This document shows positions 5,409 through 12,973 of a DNA stretch of 13,268 bases, piece after piece; the first letter of the stretch is position 1, and every line of letters starts with the position of its first letter. This DNA comes from Anaerolineales bacterium UBA2232 (GTDB taxonomy: Bacteria; Chloroflexota; Anaerolineae; UBA2200). Both the position numbers and the translations under genes were made by a program. The notes under the pieces are model-generated. The model was not told where the DNA came from and made no database searches. It was given only the letters and a program-made list of their open reading frames with translations. Where the stretch lies: NCBI GenBank assembly GCA_002348045.1, contig DDYO01000114.1:5960-19227 (forward strand). The letters run 5' to 3'.

Positions 5409-6825
5409 TTGACCCCAGGGCAATCGGCACGATTGGGCGCCAAGTGGTGGGTGCTTGTGGCCGCCGCGTTTGGCGCCTTTGCCACCATGTGGCTCTTGGC
5501 GATGATGAATCCCATGCTGCCCACACTGGTGAGCGCCTTCCGCACCGATGTGGCCTCCATCCAGTGGGTGGTTTTGGTGTACTCACTGACCATGGCAGCC
5601 TGCATGGTGTCGTTCGGTCGTCTCGGTGACCTTCTCGGGCGCAAGCGGGTTTACATTGCGGGCTTTGTCATTTTGGCGACAGGGTCCGTCCTCTGCGCCC
5701 TTTCCAGCGCGCTCCTGCCGTTTCTGCTGTTTCGCATCGTGCAAGGGATCGGTGGCGCCCTGGTCGTAGCCAATAACCTGGCCCTCCTCACCGAAACGTT
5801 TCCTCCGACGGAAAGGGGAATGGCGGTGGGCGTGAACCTCACCCTGGTGGCGATCGGAGCGTTGATAGCTCCGGGCCTGACTGGCATGATGATAAACATG
5901 GTCGGCTGGCAAGCCGGCTTTGTCTGGTTGGCAACCATGTGTGCGGTAGGGGCGCTGATCGCCTGGCGGCGCCTGCCCGACACACCCCCGCTGACCGGGG
6001 AGGCACTGGACGTGCGGGGGGGCTCTGACCTTTGCGCTTGTCGTGTCCGCCATCACCATCACCCTGAATCGCGGGCCCGTCGTCGGCTGGTCGTCGCCGC
6101 TGGTCATGTCCGCTCTTGCGGTCGCCGTTTTGGCCGCCATCGCCTTCGGAGCGGTCAACGGCGCCAGCCCTCGGCCGTTCCTGGACATGTCGCTGCTTCG
6201 CAATCGCACTTTTGCCCTGTCCAGTGCCAGCCTCTTCCTGGCTGGGCTGAGCATGGCCAGCGTCAACTTTGTTCTCCCCTTCTTCCTTCAGCTGGCCCTG
6301 GGGCTGAATCCCGCACGGATGGGCCTGCTTCTGGCGGCGCCGCCCACCCTGCAAATGCTGCTCAGCCCTGTCAGCGGGCGTCTGACTGACCGCATCGGGT
6401 TTGTCCTGCCCGCCACGCTGGGAGTCGCCATGGACGTCCTTGCTGCCCTCTGGTTGAGCACGGCGAGCATCACCACCGCTGGGGTGTGGATGGTGCTGCG
6501 GCTCGCCCTGGTAGGGGTGGGGCCAGGGCTCCTCCAAACGCCGAATCAGATGGCCGTCATGACCTCGGCGCCGCCCGAGCGTGCCGGCATGGCCTCGGGC
6601 TTTTTGGGCACCATGCGGCACCTGGGCATGATTACCGGCGTGGCTTCCGTGGGAACGTTCTTTTCCCTTCGCAGTTCGTACCACGCGGCTGTGACCGGGG
6701 GTAACGCGGCGCTGGGTTTTGCCGCGGGGTTCCGCGAGGCGATGTGGATGCTGGTAGCAGTGAACCTGGTGGGGGTGATCGTCTCGGCCTCCCGAGCGCG
6801 CCGCCGCACTCCGACCCGAGACTAG
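5409..6825 (+). pseudogene. DHA2-like MFS drug exporter, frameshifted in a G7 run
   Basis: The start is TTG 5409, downstream of the promoter, with GGAGGG (5398-5403) five bases before it. The first frame encodes the N-terminal half of a multi-span MFS exporter: motif A FGRLGDLLGRKR after helix 2, motif B RIVQGIGGALVVANN in helix 4 and a motif C-like IGALIAPGLTG in helix 5. It then runs into a G7 tract at 6016-6022 and continues as nonsense to 6389. The second frame picks up at once with ALTFALVVSAITITLNRG (family pattern aLnrG..wGW) and continues with helices 7 to 14 to TAG 6823-6825. Removing one G gives a single protein of about 471 residues, normal for a 14-helix DHA2 pump. The shift may be a sequencing error or a true recent mutation. 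Substrate unknown. Confidence 0.88.
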
Positions 6826-7009
6826 TCTCGCCGCGGGGCGGATGACCCTGACTGGCCGCCGGCGAGGCGCCAGCGCCTCCAATGGGGGCTCGGCTCCTCA
6901 ACTCAGCCCATCACCGGCGCTCCGCAACCCTACCTGGCGGCAGCGCGTCATAGCGGATGAAAGCCCCGTGTTTAATGCCTGGTTCTGGAGGCAAAGGAGG
7001 CCCGGCCCA

Positions 7010-7462
7010 ATGACCGTACAGCACATCCTGAGGTTGCTATCGAGCGTAGCACTGCTGCTGGGCGCGGCATCAACGGCAGCTGTTGAACCCCTGCCCGGTT
7101 GCGGCTACCAGGCGCGCCTTGAAGCGTCGCCACCCCCGTCCACGGCAGCCCATCCAGTCACCCTGGCCGCAGCGGGCGAATGGTACGACAGCTGCACGCC
7201 GTCGCGCCTGGAGATCGCCGTCACAGGTTACGAGATCGAGGTGGTGGCCATCCTCGATTACCCGCCCCACACCGGCTGCCTCACCGTCATCACCCCCTGG
7301 CGCCTGTCCCAGTCCATCGGCTGCCTCGCGCCAGGAACCTATCAGGCCGAGCTCTACATCCGTGATGCCCGGGGATCGGACCGCACGGGACCCTGCGCCA
7401 AACTTGAGTTCGTGGTTCGGGCCGCTGAACATGAGGTGTTCTTGCCCCTGGTGCGTCGCTGA
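7010..7462 (+). CDS. Small secreted protein of unknown function, VFLPLVRR C-terminus
   Basis: A 150-residue protein. ATG 7010 is chosen because AAAGGAGG lies 9 bases upstream and a signal peptide follows directly (residues 1-24, cut likely after STAA). The upstream extension of the frame to 6842 has no such support. The mature part has five cysteines (31, 62, 90, 105, 129) and beta-strand-like stretches: TAAHPVTLAAAGEWYDSC (45-62), EIEVVAILDY and LAPGTYQAELYIRD (106-119). These suggest one immunoglobulin-like or similar beta sandwich. It ends HEVFLPLVRR, a terminal motif I associate from memory with secreted proteins of Anaerolineae. I do not recognise a family or function. The 184 bases between the MFS gene and this one hold no gene. 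Confidence 0.75.
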   Translation: MTVQHILRLLSSVALLLGAASTAAVEPLPGCGYQARLEASPPPSTAAHPVTLAAAGEWYDSCTPSRLEIAVTGYEIEVVAILDYPPHTGCLTVITPWRLSQSIGCLAPGTYQAELYIRDARGSDRTGPCAKLEFVVRAAEHEVFLPLVRR

Positions 7463-7548
7463 CAACGGTCCGCTGGCGCGAGAAGCGCCGACCAATCCGG
7501 AATCTGACCCTGGGGCCTGACGGGTTGGCGGCCAGCTCGCCGGTGCTG

Positions 7549-8463
7549 TCAGCGGCCCCCAGGCGTCACCGAGCCGATGGCCATGAAGGTAAAGATCATT
7601 ACATCCTGCAGAAAGTGGATGAACCAGGCCCAGAAGAATCCTTTGGTCTCCACCATGGCTTTTCCCAGCAGCCAGCCCAGGAAACCGGCCATGATGACCC
7701 CCACCACGCCGTAAGGCACGCCGTAGTAGTGACCGATGCCAAAGAACACTGCCGTCAGCTGCACCGCTTGCCGCGCACCCAGAGGTTCGACCAACGTGGC
7801 CAAAAACGAGGCGCGATAGCTCATTTCCTCGGAAAACGCGTTCATGGCAGCAAACAGGAGCACGGCCGGCAGCAGGGGCGCTGCGGCGAGCAGCGCAGCG
7901 GCAGAAGGACGGCCAGCCAGAACGAGGAACAACAGCGTGCCCAGGCTGATGTAGAGGGCCAGCGTGCGGCCGACCCGGGACCACGGCTCAGACGCTTTCA
8001 TCCCCAAGAGGGCAACGGGCTCAGCTAGCGCGCTGGTGTCCCCGCGGACCAGGTAGAAGGCGCTGCGCCTGCGTTTGAGGATCCAGAGCAGGGCAACCAG
8101 GACGAATGCCGGAATCAGGCGGAGGAGCTGGGTGCCCGCCATGCTGGACACAAACGAGCTGCCCGAGAAGGCATCGCGCCAACTTGCCAGCTCCCCAACC
8201 CTTCCCGTGGCCCACTCCGCCGCGTACAGCACGAACACTACCAGAAAGAACATCCTGAGGCGCCTGGCCGGCCGCCAAACCACGCCCGCCGCCAGCAACG
8301 CCAACATCAGAAGGAGCTTGGCAGGGAATAGCCAGGAGGGCGATTGACCAATGCCCTCCACAAACAGGATGTTGGGCAGCCCCGACACCAACAACATGGC
8401 TGCCCAGGCAATCGCCTGGATGGCGCGACCGGACCGGTGAGGTGATGCGGTATCCAGAGGCAC
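7549..8463 (-). CDS. CPBP-family intramembrane glutamic endopeptidase (CAAX-type protease)
   Basis: A 304-residue membrane protein with about eight hydrophobic segments. The start is GTG 8463, because AAAGGAGG lies 7 bases upstream; ATG 8496 would place that site inside the gene. The C-terminal CPBP (Abi/Rce1) domain has all catalytic motifs: EEMSYR (E212, E213, R217), FFGIGH (H245) and HFLQD (H283, D287). These enzymes cut substrates within or near the membrane. In bacteria they are linked to bacteriocin self-immunity, protein processing or stress, and the substrate here is unknown. The N-terminal membrane helices before about residue 165 are less conserved. It is transcribed away from the MATE gene from its own promoter. 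Its terminator region (7463-7548) shows no clear hairpin. Confidence 0.92.
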   Translation of the reverse strand: MPLDTASPHRSGRAIQAIAWAAMLLVSGLPNILFVEGIGQSPSWLFPAKLLLMLALLAAGVVWRPARRLRMFFLVVFVLYAAEWATGRVGELASWRDAFSGSSFVSSMAGTQLLRLIPAFVLVALLWILKRRRSAFYLVRGDTSALAEPVALLGMKASEPWSRVGRTLALYISLGTLLFLVLAGRPSAAALLAAAPLLPAVLLFAAMNAFSEEMSYRASFLATLVEPLGARQAVQLTAVFFGIGHYYGVPYGVVGVIMAGFLGWLLGKAMVETKGFFWAWFIHFLQDVMIFTFMAIGSVTPGGR

Positions 8464-8517
8464 GGCGTACCCTCCTTTGATCACAGATGGTGTCAATACG
8501 GGCAGAGACCGCCGCGG

Positions 8518-8547
8518 ATTATGGCACCTTGACCGTCAGGTTGTCAA
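8518..8547 (-). promoter_or_regulatory. Promoter of the CPBP protease gene
   Basis: On the minus strand: -35 TTGACA (8547-8542), 18-base spacer, -10 CATAAT (8523-8518). The start point near 8511 gives a leader of about 48 bases. A small inverted repeat, TTGAC-N9-GTCAA (8529-8547), covers the -35 and part of the spacer and might be an operator. Confidence 0.65.
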
Positions 8548-8657
8548 AGTGAGCCGTCATGCCGCAATCTGCGGATACCACAGGATTCCACGGGGACAAA
8601 GAATGCCCGGCCCCAACGATCATCCCGCCTCACACCTGGCGCAAGCACACCCCGCAT

Positions 8658-8687
8658 TTGGCACGCTCCCGGCAACCGCAGTACAAT
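8658..8687 (+). promoter_or_regulatory. Candidate promoter of the MATE gene
   Basis: TTGGCA (8658-8663), 18-base spacer, TACAAT (8682-8687); five of six bases match consensus in each box. The start point near 8694 is 100-140 bases before the candidate start codons. The rest of the 8464-8835 gap has no gene that I can support. Confidence 0.45.
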
Positions 8688-8835
8688 TGCCACTTTGCTG
8701 ATTCTCTCGGCCGTGCACGGAGCGCTCGATGACCGTTCAATCCCATAACTTGCTCACACGCCGCGCCTGCCCGGGCTCCAATGTAGACATCCAGTGCGAG
8801 CCGTGGCGCACACCCGCGCTGAATATCCGGCCTTC

Positions 8836-10224
8836 ATGTATGGCAACCAGGCAGGGCCAGCCGTGACGGCGGAGGCTTCATCGGACAGACGGGAATTTCT
8901 GGCTCTCCTGTGGCGACTGGGGCTGCCCGTGGCGCTGCAGGAGATGGTGGCTACCCTGGTCGCCCTGTACACTGTAGTGATCCTGGGCCGGTTGGGGGAA
9001 ACACAGGTCGCGGCGGCGGCGCTGGCGAACCAGGTCTTTTTCCTGCTGGCGCTGTTGCTTTTCGGCACGAGCTCGGGCGCCACCGTCTTTTCCGCTCAGT
9101 TCTGGGGCAAGGGAGATGTTCGCAGCATCCGACGTGTCCTGAGCCTCATCCTCTCCCTCAACCTGACCAGCGCTGCGGTGTTCTCCCTCATTGTTATGTC
9201 CAGCGCGACACGGGTCCTTTCGCTGCTGTCGCCAGACCCCGCGGTGATTCAGGCGGGTGCATCCTACATCCGCATCGTCGCCTTGAGCTACTTTGCCTCG
9301 GCCATCACCTTTTCCCTGGCGGCCACCCTGCGCAGCATCGGCAACACGCGGTTGCCCATGGTGACCAGCGCTGGCTCGTTGCTGCTGCATGCCGTGTTGA
9401 GCTTTGGTCTGGTAATGGGCCGGTGGGGACTGCCAACTCTGGGGCTGATGGGGGTAGCCGTTTCCCTTTGCTGCGTTCGCTGGCTCGAGTGCGCTGCCCT
9501 GCTGGCGTTGGTATACGGACAACAGTCTCCCGCCGCTGCGTCCTGGGCGGAGCTGCGGTCGCTGGATCGGCAGTTGGTCCGCCGTGTGCTCAGCACTTCC
9601 CTGCCGGTCATGCTGGGCGAGCTAGTCTGGGCTCTGGCCATGACCATGTTCAATCGAACGTATGCCTTTATCGGCACCGACGCCATCGCCGCGGCCAACT
9701 TTGTGAGCACGGTGGAATCGGCAGCGCTGGTGCCCTTTGTGGGGATGATGTTCGCCGGCGCCACGATTATCGGCAATAGCATCGGCGCCAATCAAGAGAA
9801 GAGGGCGACCGGATACGGCCGGTGGCTGCTGGGCCTGTCGGTGGCATTCGCCCTGGCGCTGGGCCTGGGGCTGTTCTTCGGTCGTGACTTGTTGCTGGCC
9901 AACTACGGGGTCGCTCCCGCCACATTGGCCCACGCCCGTCGTATGCTGGCCTTTGCCGCCGGCTTGCTGACTGCCCGCGGGTTGAACATGATCCTGTTCA
10001 TCGCCATCCTGCGGGCTGGCGGCGACACGCGCTTCTGCTTCTGGTTGGACGTGACAGCTACCTGGGTGGTCGGCGTGCTTCCTGCCTACCTGGGGGCCAC
10101 GGTCTTTCGCCTCCCGGTGGAGTGGGTCTACCTTCTGGCCATGGGCAATGAAGTGGTCAAGGCCGTGGCATGTCTGCTGCGCTTCCGCTCCGGCCGCTGG
10201 CTGCGCAACCTGGTGCGGCAGTAA
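8836..10224 (+). CDS. MATE-family multidrug efflux transporter
   Basis: About 462 residues from ATG 8836. GTG 8794 (476 residues) and GTG 8863 are alternatives; none has a strong ribosome binding site, and the conserved region only begins at REFLALLWRLGLPVALQEM. Twelve hydrophobic segments are arranged as two halves, as in MATE proteins. Typical features are LGRLGETQVAAAALANQVFF near the first loop, GASYIRIVALSYFA and TLRSIGNTRLPM in the first half, and IAAANFVSTVESAALVPFVGMMFAGATIIGNSIGA and ILRAGGDTRFCFWLD in the second. This places it closest to the NorM/DinF-like bacterial group. It would export cationic or other toxic compounds using a Na+ or H+ gradient; the substrate cannot be read from sequence. 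It ends 316 bases before the CYTH gene. Confidence 0.93.
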   Translation: MYGNQAGPAVTAEASSDRREFLALLWRLGLPVALQEMVATLVALYTVVILGRLGETQVAAAALANQVFFLLALLLFGTSSGATVFSAQFWGKGDVRSIRRVLSLILSLNLTSAAVFSLIVMSSATRVLSLLSPDPAVIQAGASYIRIVALSYFASAITFSLAATLRSIGNTRLPMVTSAGSLLLHAVLSFGLVMGRWGLPTLGLMGVAVSLCCVRWLECAALLALVYGQQSPAAASWAELRSLDRQLVRRVLSTSLPVMLGELVWALAMTMFNRTYAFIGTDAIAAANFVSTVESAALVPFVGMMFAGATIIGNSIGANQEKRATGYGRWLLGLSVAFALALGLGLFFGRDLLLANYGVAPATLAHARRMLAFAAGLLTARGLNMILFIAILRAGGDTRFCFWLDVTATWVVGVLPAYLGATVFRLPVEWVYLLAMGNEVVKAVACLLRFRSGRWLRNLVRQ

Positions 10225-10272
10225 TCCCCGCGTTTGCCGTGTAACCTCCCGGCAGGCCCCCGCCACCCGCGG

Positions 10273-10302
10273 TTAGCGCGGTACGGGCGCCCCGTGTACA
10301 AT
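10273..10302 (+). promoter_or_regulatory. Weak candidate promoter upstream of the CYTH gene
   Basis: TTAGCG (10273-10278), 18-base spacer, TACAAT (10297-10302). The -10 is good and the -35 poor. It would give a leader of about 230 bases. The 10225-10540 gap otherwise shows only chance open frames and a short GC-rich hairpin (ACGGG-CGC-CCCGT). Confidence 0.3.
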
Positions 10303-10540
10303 AGCGCGGAAAGGGCGCGTCCGAATGCCGGCGCGGTCCCGCTGCTGGATGCCACCGCGCAGCGCCCGCAGCCAAACCTGGCCAAGTGGATGGAAACGCG
10401 CCCGAGTACGCGGCCTCGCCATAGCCCTGGTGCGCAGGCATTATCCACAGGTGTCCTGGGGGCTGGAGGATGCCGGCGACGATGCATTCTCCACTGGAGC
10501 GGCTGGCGCACATTGGCGCGGAGTAGGGAGGGGAATGTCC

Positions 10541-11104
10541 ATGGCCACCAACATCGAGATCAAAGCCAGGGTGATGGACCTTGAGGACTTGCGCCGCAGA
10601 GTCGAGGCCGTGGCCGGTCCCCCCGCTGCGCTGCTGAATCAAGAGGACGTCTTCTTCCCCAGCCCCAAGGGCCGCCTCAAACTGCGCACCGAGGCCACCG
10701 ATAACGGGCAGCTCATCTACTATGAGCGGGCTGACACGGCTGGGCCCAAAGCCTCGTACTACCTCCTGGCGCGCACTCCCGATCCCGGCGCACTGCGGGA
10801 CGTGTTGGCTGCCGCATGGGGCATCAGCGGGATAGTGCGCAAACGGCGCTGGCTTTACTGGGTCGGCCAGACCCGGGTGCATCTGGACGCGGTGGAGGGC
10901 CTGGGCTCCTTCATGGAGCTCGAGGTGGTGCTGCGGTCAGGGCAAAGCGAAGCCGAAGGACAGGCCATCGCCGCCGAGCTGATGGACCGCCTGGGGATTG
11001 AGCAGGCAGCGCTCCTGGACGGCGCGTATCTGGACCTCCTGTCTGGCGGTGGAGGGTCGCCCGGCGGTCAGGACGACCGGCTTCATGGAGAAGCTGCCGA
11101 CTAG
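10541..11104 (+). CDS. CYTH-domain protein (class IV adenylate cyclase / triphosphatase family)
   Basis: A 187-residue soluble protein. ATG 10541 is chosen because GGAGG at 10527-10531 is 9 bases away and the protein then begins with the family start MATNIEIKAR; ATG 10535 is too close to the site. CYTH features in order: IEIK (5-8, metal/phosphate binding), QEDVFFPSPKGRLKLR (typical GRLKLR strand), LIYYERAD, KASYY, VRKRRWLYWVGQTRVHLDAVEGLGSFMELEV and the C-terminal YLDLL. These line the inside of the triphosphate tunnel. Members act on triphosphates: class IV adenylate cyclase, thiamine triphosphatase or inorganic triphosphatase. The family alone does not tell which. The Gly-rich tail after residue 168 is probably disordered. 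It ends 25 bases from the convergent WD40 gene, with no terminator seen between. Confidence 0.9.
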   Translation: MATNIEIKARVMDLEDLRRRVEAVAGPPAALLNQEDVFFPSPKGRLKLRTEATDNGQLIYYERADTAGPKASYYLLARTPDPGALRDVLAAAWGISGIVRKRRWLYWVGQTRVHLDAVEGLGSFMELEVVLRSGQSEAEGQAIAAELMDRLGIEQAALLDGAYLDLLSGGGGSPGGQDDRLHGEAAD

Positions 11105-11129
11105 AGCCGTTGCTGCTGAATCGGTCGCT

Positions 11130-12305
11130 TCAGCGCGGAATGCTCCACAGTCCCACGCTGCCGTCGCCGGAACCGGCTGCCAGCAGCGTACCATCCCGCG
11201 ACAGGGCCACCTGCCACACGCAGGGCCCGCGGCCCTGCAGCGTCCGCAGCAGTGAGCCATCAGCAACGCGCCACAGACGGATCGTCGTGTCGCACGCGGC
11301 AGAGACGAGTATGGCGCCATCGGGGGAAAAGGCCAAGCCCTTGACGAAATCGGTGTGACCCAGGATGGTCAGCTCGTGCTGCCCGTCGGCGGCCCGCCAG
11401 AGGCGAACAGTCTCGTCCTCCGATGCCGAAGCAATCCACCCTCCATCGGGCGAAAAGGCCACCTGCGTGACCAGCAAGCCATGACCGGTCAGGATGTCCA
11501 GCGCCTTGCCGTCCAGCGCTCGCCACAGGCGCACCGTGCCATCCTGGGAGCCCGACGCCACTACCGTCCCGTCGGGAGAAAACGCCACCGAGAAGACCGC
11601 CTTGCTGTGGCCGCGTAGGGTGCGTATCTCGGAACCGTCTGCCACGCGCCACAGCCGTACGGACGAGTCGGCGCCGCCGGTGGCCAGTACCGCACCCCCG
11701 GGGCCAAAAGCCACGGAGTAGGCAGCGCCAGCGTGGGCCGTCACCGTCCGCAGCAAGTTCCCGGAAGCTGCGCTCCACAGCCGGACCCGGCCGTCGCCGG
11801 ACGCCGAAGCCACGGTAGACCCGTTGGGCGCAAAGGACACGCTGTGAACGGGGCTGCCGTGTCCATCCAGCGTGTGAAGAAGCTCGCCATCGCTGGTGCG
11901 CCACAGGCGCACTGTGCCGTCCCGCGAGCCCGACGCCACGGTCTTGCCGTCGGGCGCAAACGCCACGGCCGTGCACTGGTCCGCGTGCCCTTCCAGCGCC
12001 CTGAGGAGGGACATGCCGGCAATCCTCAGTTCATCGGTAGCCAGCGCCACCGGCGTCGGAGGAAGGGCGGTCGGCGTTCGCGGACGTACGGTGGCCGTGG
12101 GGATCCAGGTGGCTGTGGGCGGCGCGGTGGGCAGCGGCGTGCGGGTCGGAGTAGGCTGCGGAGTGTCGGTCGGAACGGCCGTCGCTGCCGGAGGCCGCAA
12201 GTACACCAGGGGAATGCGGGACCGGTAGCGCACCACCGTCAGGACCGCCACCGCCGCGAGCGCCAGTACGCTGAGGACCACCCACAGGCGGTGCAATGCC
12301 TTCAC
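11130..12305 (-). CDS. Membrane-anchored seven-repeat WD40 propeller protein
   Basis: A 391-residue protein starting at GTG 12305, 15 bases after the PAS gene stop, so it is probably co-transcribed; the ribosome binding site is weak. Residues 8-25 form one membrane segment or uncleaved signal anchor. Residues 41-88 are a Thr/Pro-rich linker of the kind common in Chloroflexota surface proteins. Residues 100-391 hold exactly seven WD40 repeats, nearly all 42 residues long, with the pattern L.GH...V..VAFSPDG..VASGS.DGTVRLW. Seven blades would close one propeller displayed outside the membrane. Such domains are binding platforms without enzyme activity; the partner is unknown. Repeat 7 is the most divergent (GRG for GH, ALSRDG for AFSPDG), as often seen in the closing blade. 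Confidence 0.92.
   Translation of the reverse strand: MKALHRLWVVLSVLALAAVAVLTVVRYRSRIPLVYLRPPAATAVPTDTPQPTPTRTPLPTAPPTATWIPTATVRPRTPTALPPTPVALATDELRIAGMSLLRALEGHADQCTAVAFAPDGKTVASGSRDGTVRLWRTSDGELLHTLDGHGSPVHSVSFAPNGSTVASASGDGRVRLWSAASGNLLRTVTAHAGAAYSVAFGPGGAVLATGGADSSVRLWRVADGSEIRTLRGHSKAVFSVAFSPDGTVVASGSQDGTVRLWRALDGKALDILTGHGLLVTQVAFSPDGGWIASASEDETVRLWRAADGQHELTILGHTDFVKGLAFSPDGAILVSAACDTTIRLWRVADGSLLRTLQGRGPCVWQVALSRDGTLLAAGSGDGSVGLWSIPR
11133..12008 (-). repeat. Tandem 126-base WD40 repeats (seven copies)
   Basis: The seven WD40 units are tandem copies of about 126 bases. Recurrent blocks such as the codons for VRLWR and AFSPDG are visible every 126 bases. Repeats 4 and 5 look most alike, so recent internal duplication or gene conversion is possible. 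Confidence 0.75.
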
Positions 12306-12320
12306 GGCAGCACCCGAGGC

Positions 12321-12665
12321 TCAGCTTGAACGTACAAAGTGGGGCATTTCGTTGGGAACCTCCAAGGCCACTTCCACAAAGCCTGCGTACCGCCCCTCAA
12401 CGGTCCAGGGCGCCTGGTAGATCAGCTTCTTGACCCCGCCTTTTTCGACGGTGTACACATTGGCCCGCTGAGAGGCCATCATCTCCCGCAGCTTGCTGCG
12501 TGCCGGCTCCGGGTGACAGTCCAGCACCTGCCGGCCTACCAGGTCCTTGCCGCCGTCACTGGCAAAGCCCTGGGCCGCTCTGGCGTTCAGGGCCAGGATG
12601 ATCCCTGCCTCATCGCAAATCGTGACGGCCCCGGGGAACTCCTCGAACCAGTCCACTGGCAACAC
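12321..12665 (-). CDS. PAS-domain protein
   Basis: About 114 residues. The start is uncertain: GTG 12665 and TTG 12662 follow AAGGAGG by 4 and 7 bases. The frame upstream to 12728 would put that site inside the gene. The sequence is a single PAS fold: WFEEFPGAVTICDEAGIILALNARAAQGF (first strands and helix), DLVGRQVLDCHPEPARSKLREMM (central helices, with the CHP motif seen in a PAS subgroup), then VYTVEKGGVKKLIYQAPW and YAGFVEVALEVP (last strands). There is no kinase, cyclase or DNA-binding output domain, so it would act through a partner. It could bind a ligand or heme; C and H of CHP are possible ligands, which is speculation. Upstream of the membrane WD40 gene. Confidence 0.82.
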   Translation of the reverse strand: MLPVDWFEEFPGAVTICDEAGIILALNARAAQGFASDGGKDLVGRQVLDCHPEPARSKLREMMASQRANVYTVEKGGVKKLIYQAPWTVEGRYAGFVEVALEVPNEMPHFVRSS

Positions 12666-12848
12666 AGGCCCTCCTTGGGTGTGGAATGACGCCTTCAACA
12701 GCTTACACCACCTCCAGCCGGGCGTCAAGAAGGACGCTGCGGCAACGTCCGAGGCTATCCATGACAGGGGGTCTCCGCCAGGGCGCTCCTCGTCCCTGCG
12801 CCTCTGACCGTCATCTGTAATCCTGGATCATGCCCTACTGTCGACCTG

Positions 12849-12878
12849 ATGTTACAACCCGTGATGCCCTATTGACAA
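12849..12878 (-). promoter_or_regulatory. Weak candidate promoter for the PAS-WD40 pair
   Basis: On the minus strand: TTGTCA (12878-12873), 18-base spacer, TAACAT (12854-12849). Its -35 overlaps the -35 of the opposite promoter at 12872, so the two would compete. The leader would be about 180 bases. Confidence 0.3.
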
Positions 12879-12900
12879 CCGTGCGGACTTCCACTATAAT
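12872..12900 (+). promoter_or_regulatory. Perfect consensus promoter of the secreted-protein gene
   Basis: TTGACA (12872-12877), 17-base spacer, TATAAT (12895-12900): both boxes and the spacing are ideal. The start point near 12907 gives a leader of about 67 bases. Upstream, ATGCCCTACTG (12830-12840) and ATGCCCTATTG (12864-12874) form a direct repeat reaching into the -35. The remaining part of the 12666-12973 gap holds no gene. Confidence 0.88.
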
Positions 12901-12928
12901 GATTCTGCCTGTCGGTGCCGTGTGTGTG

Positions 12929-12946
12929 TTCGATCTCGAGATCGAA
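12929..12946. promoter_or_regulatory. 18-base perfect palindrome in the 5' leader
   Basis: TTCGATCTCGAGATCGAA is a perfect palindrome about 22 bases after the predicted start point and 28 bases before the ATG. The position fits a roadblock-type operator. As RNA it would form a short hairpin with a tight loop, so DNA binding by a dimeric regulator seems more likely. Confidence 0.6.
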
Positions 12947-12973
12947 AACGACTCACAAAGGAGATACGAGAGG

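Noticed and set aside
6817..6830. 14-base palindrome CGAGACTAGTCTCG at the MFS stop codon
   Set aside because: Short, overlaps coding sequence, no T run; not supported as a terminator or operator.
5839..6882. Open minus-strand frame of 347 codons opposite the MFS gene
   Set aside because: Gln/Gly/Arg/His-rich shadow translation; the + strand has clear MFS motifs.
8519..8623. 34-codon minus-strand frame ending FDNLTVKVP, like the end of a LamG-type domain
   Set aside because: No upstream continuation in frame (a stop lies directly before it), and the same bases form a good promoter for the CPBP gene. Most likely chance.
10325..10540. In-frame extension upstream of the CYTH gene
   Set aside because: Conserved family start and the ribosome site place the start at 10541; the extension is Arg/Trp/Pro-rich without a domain.
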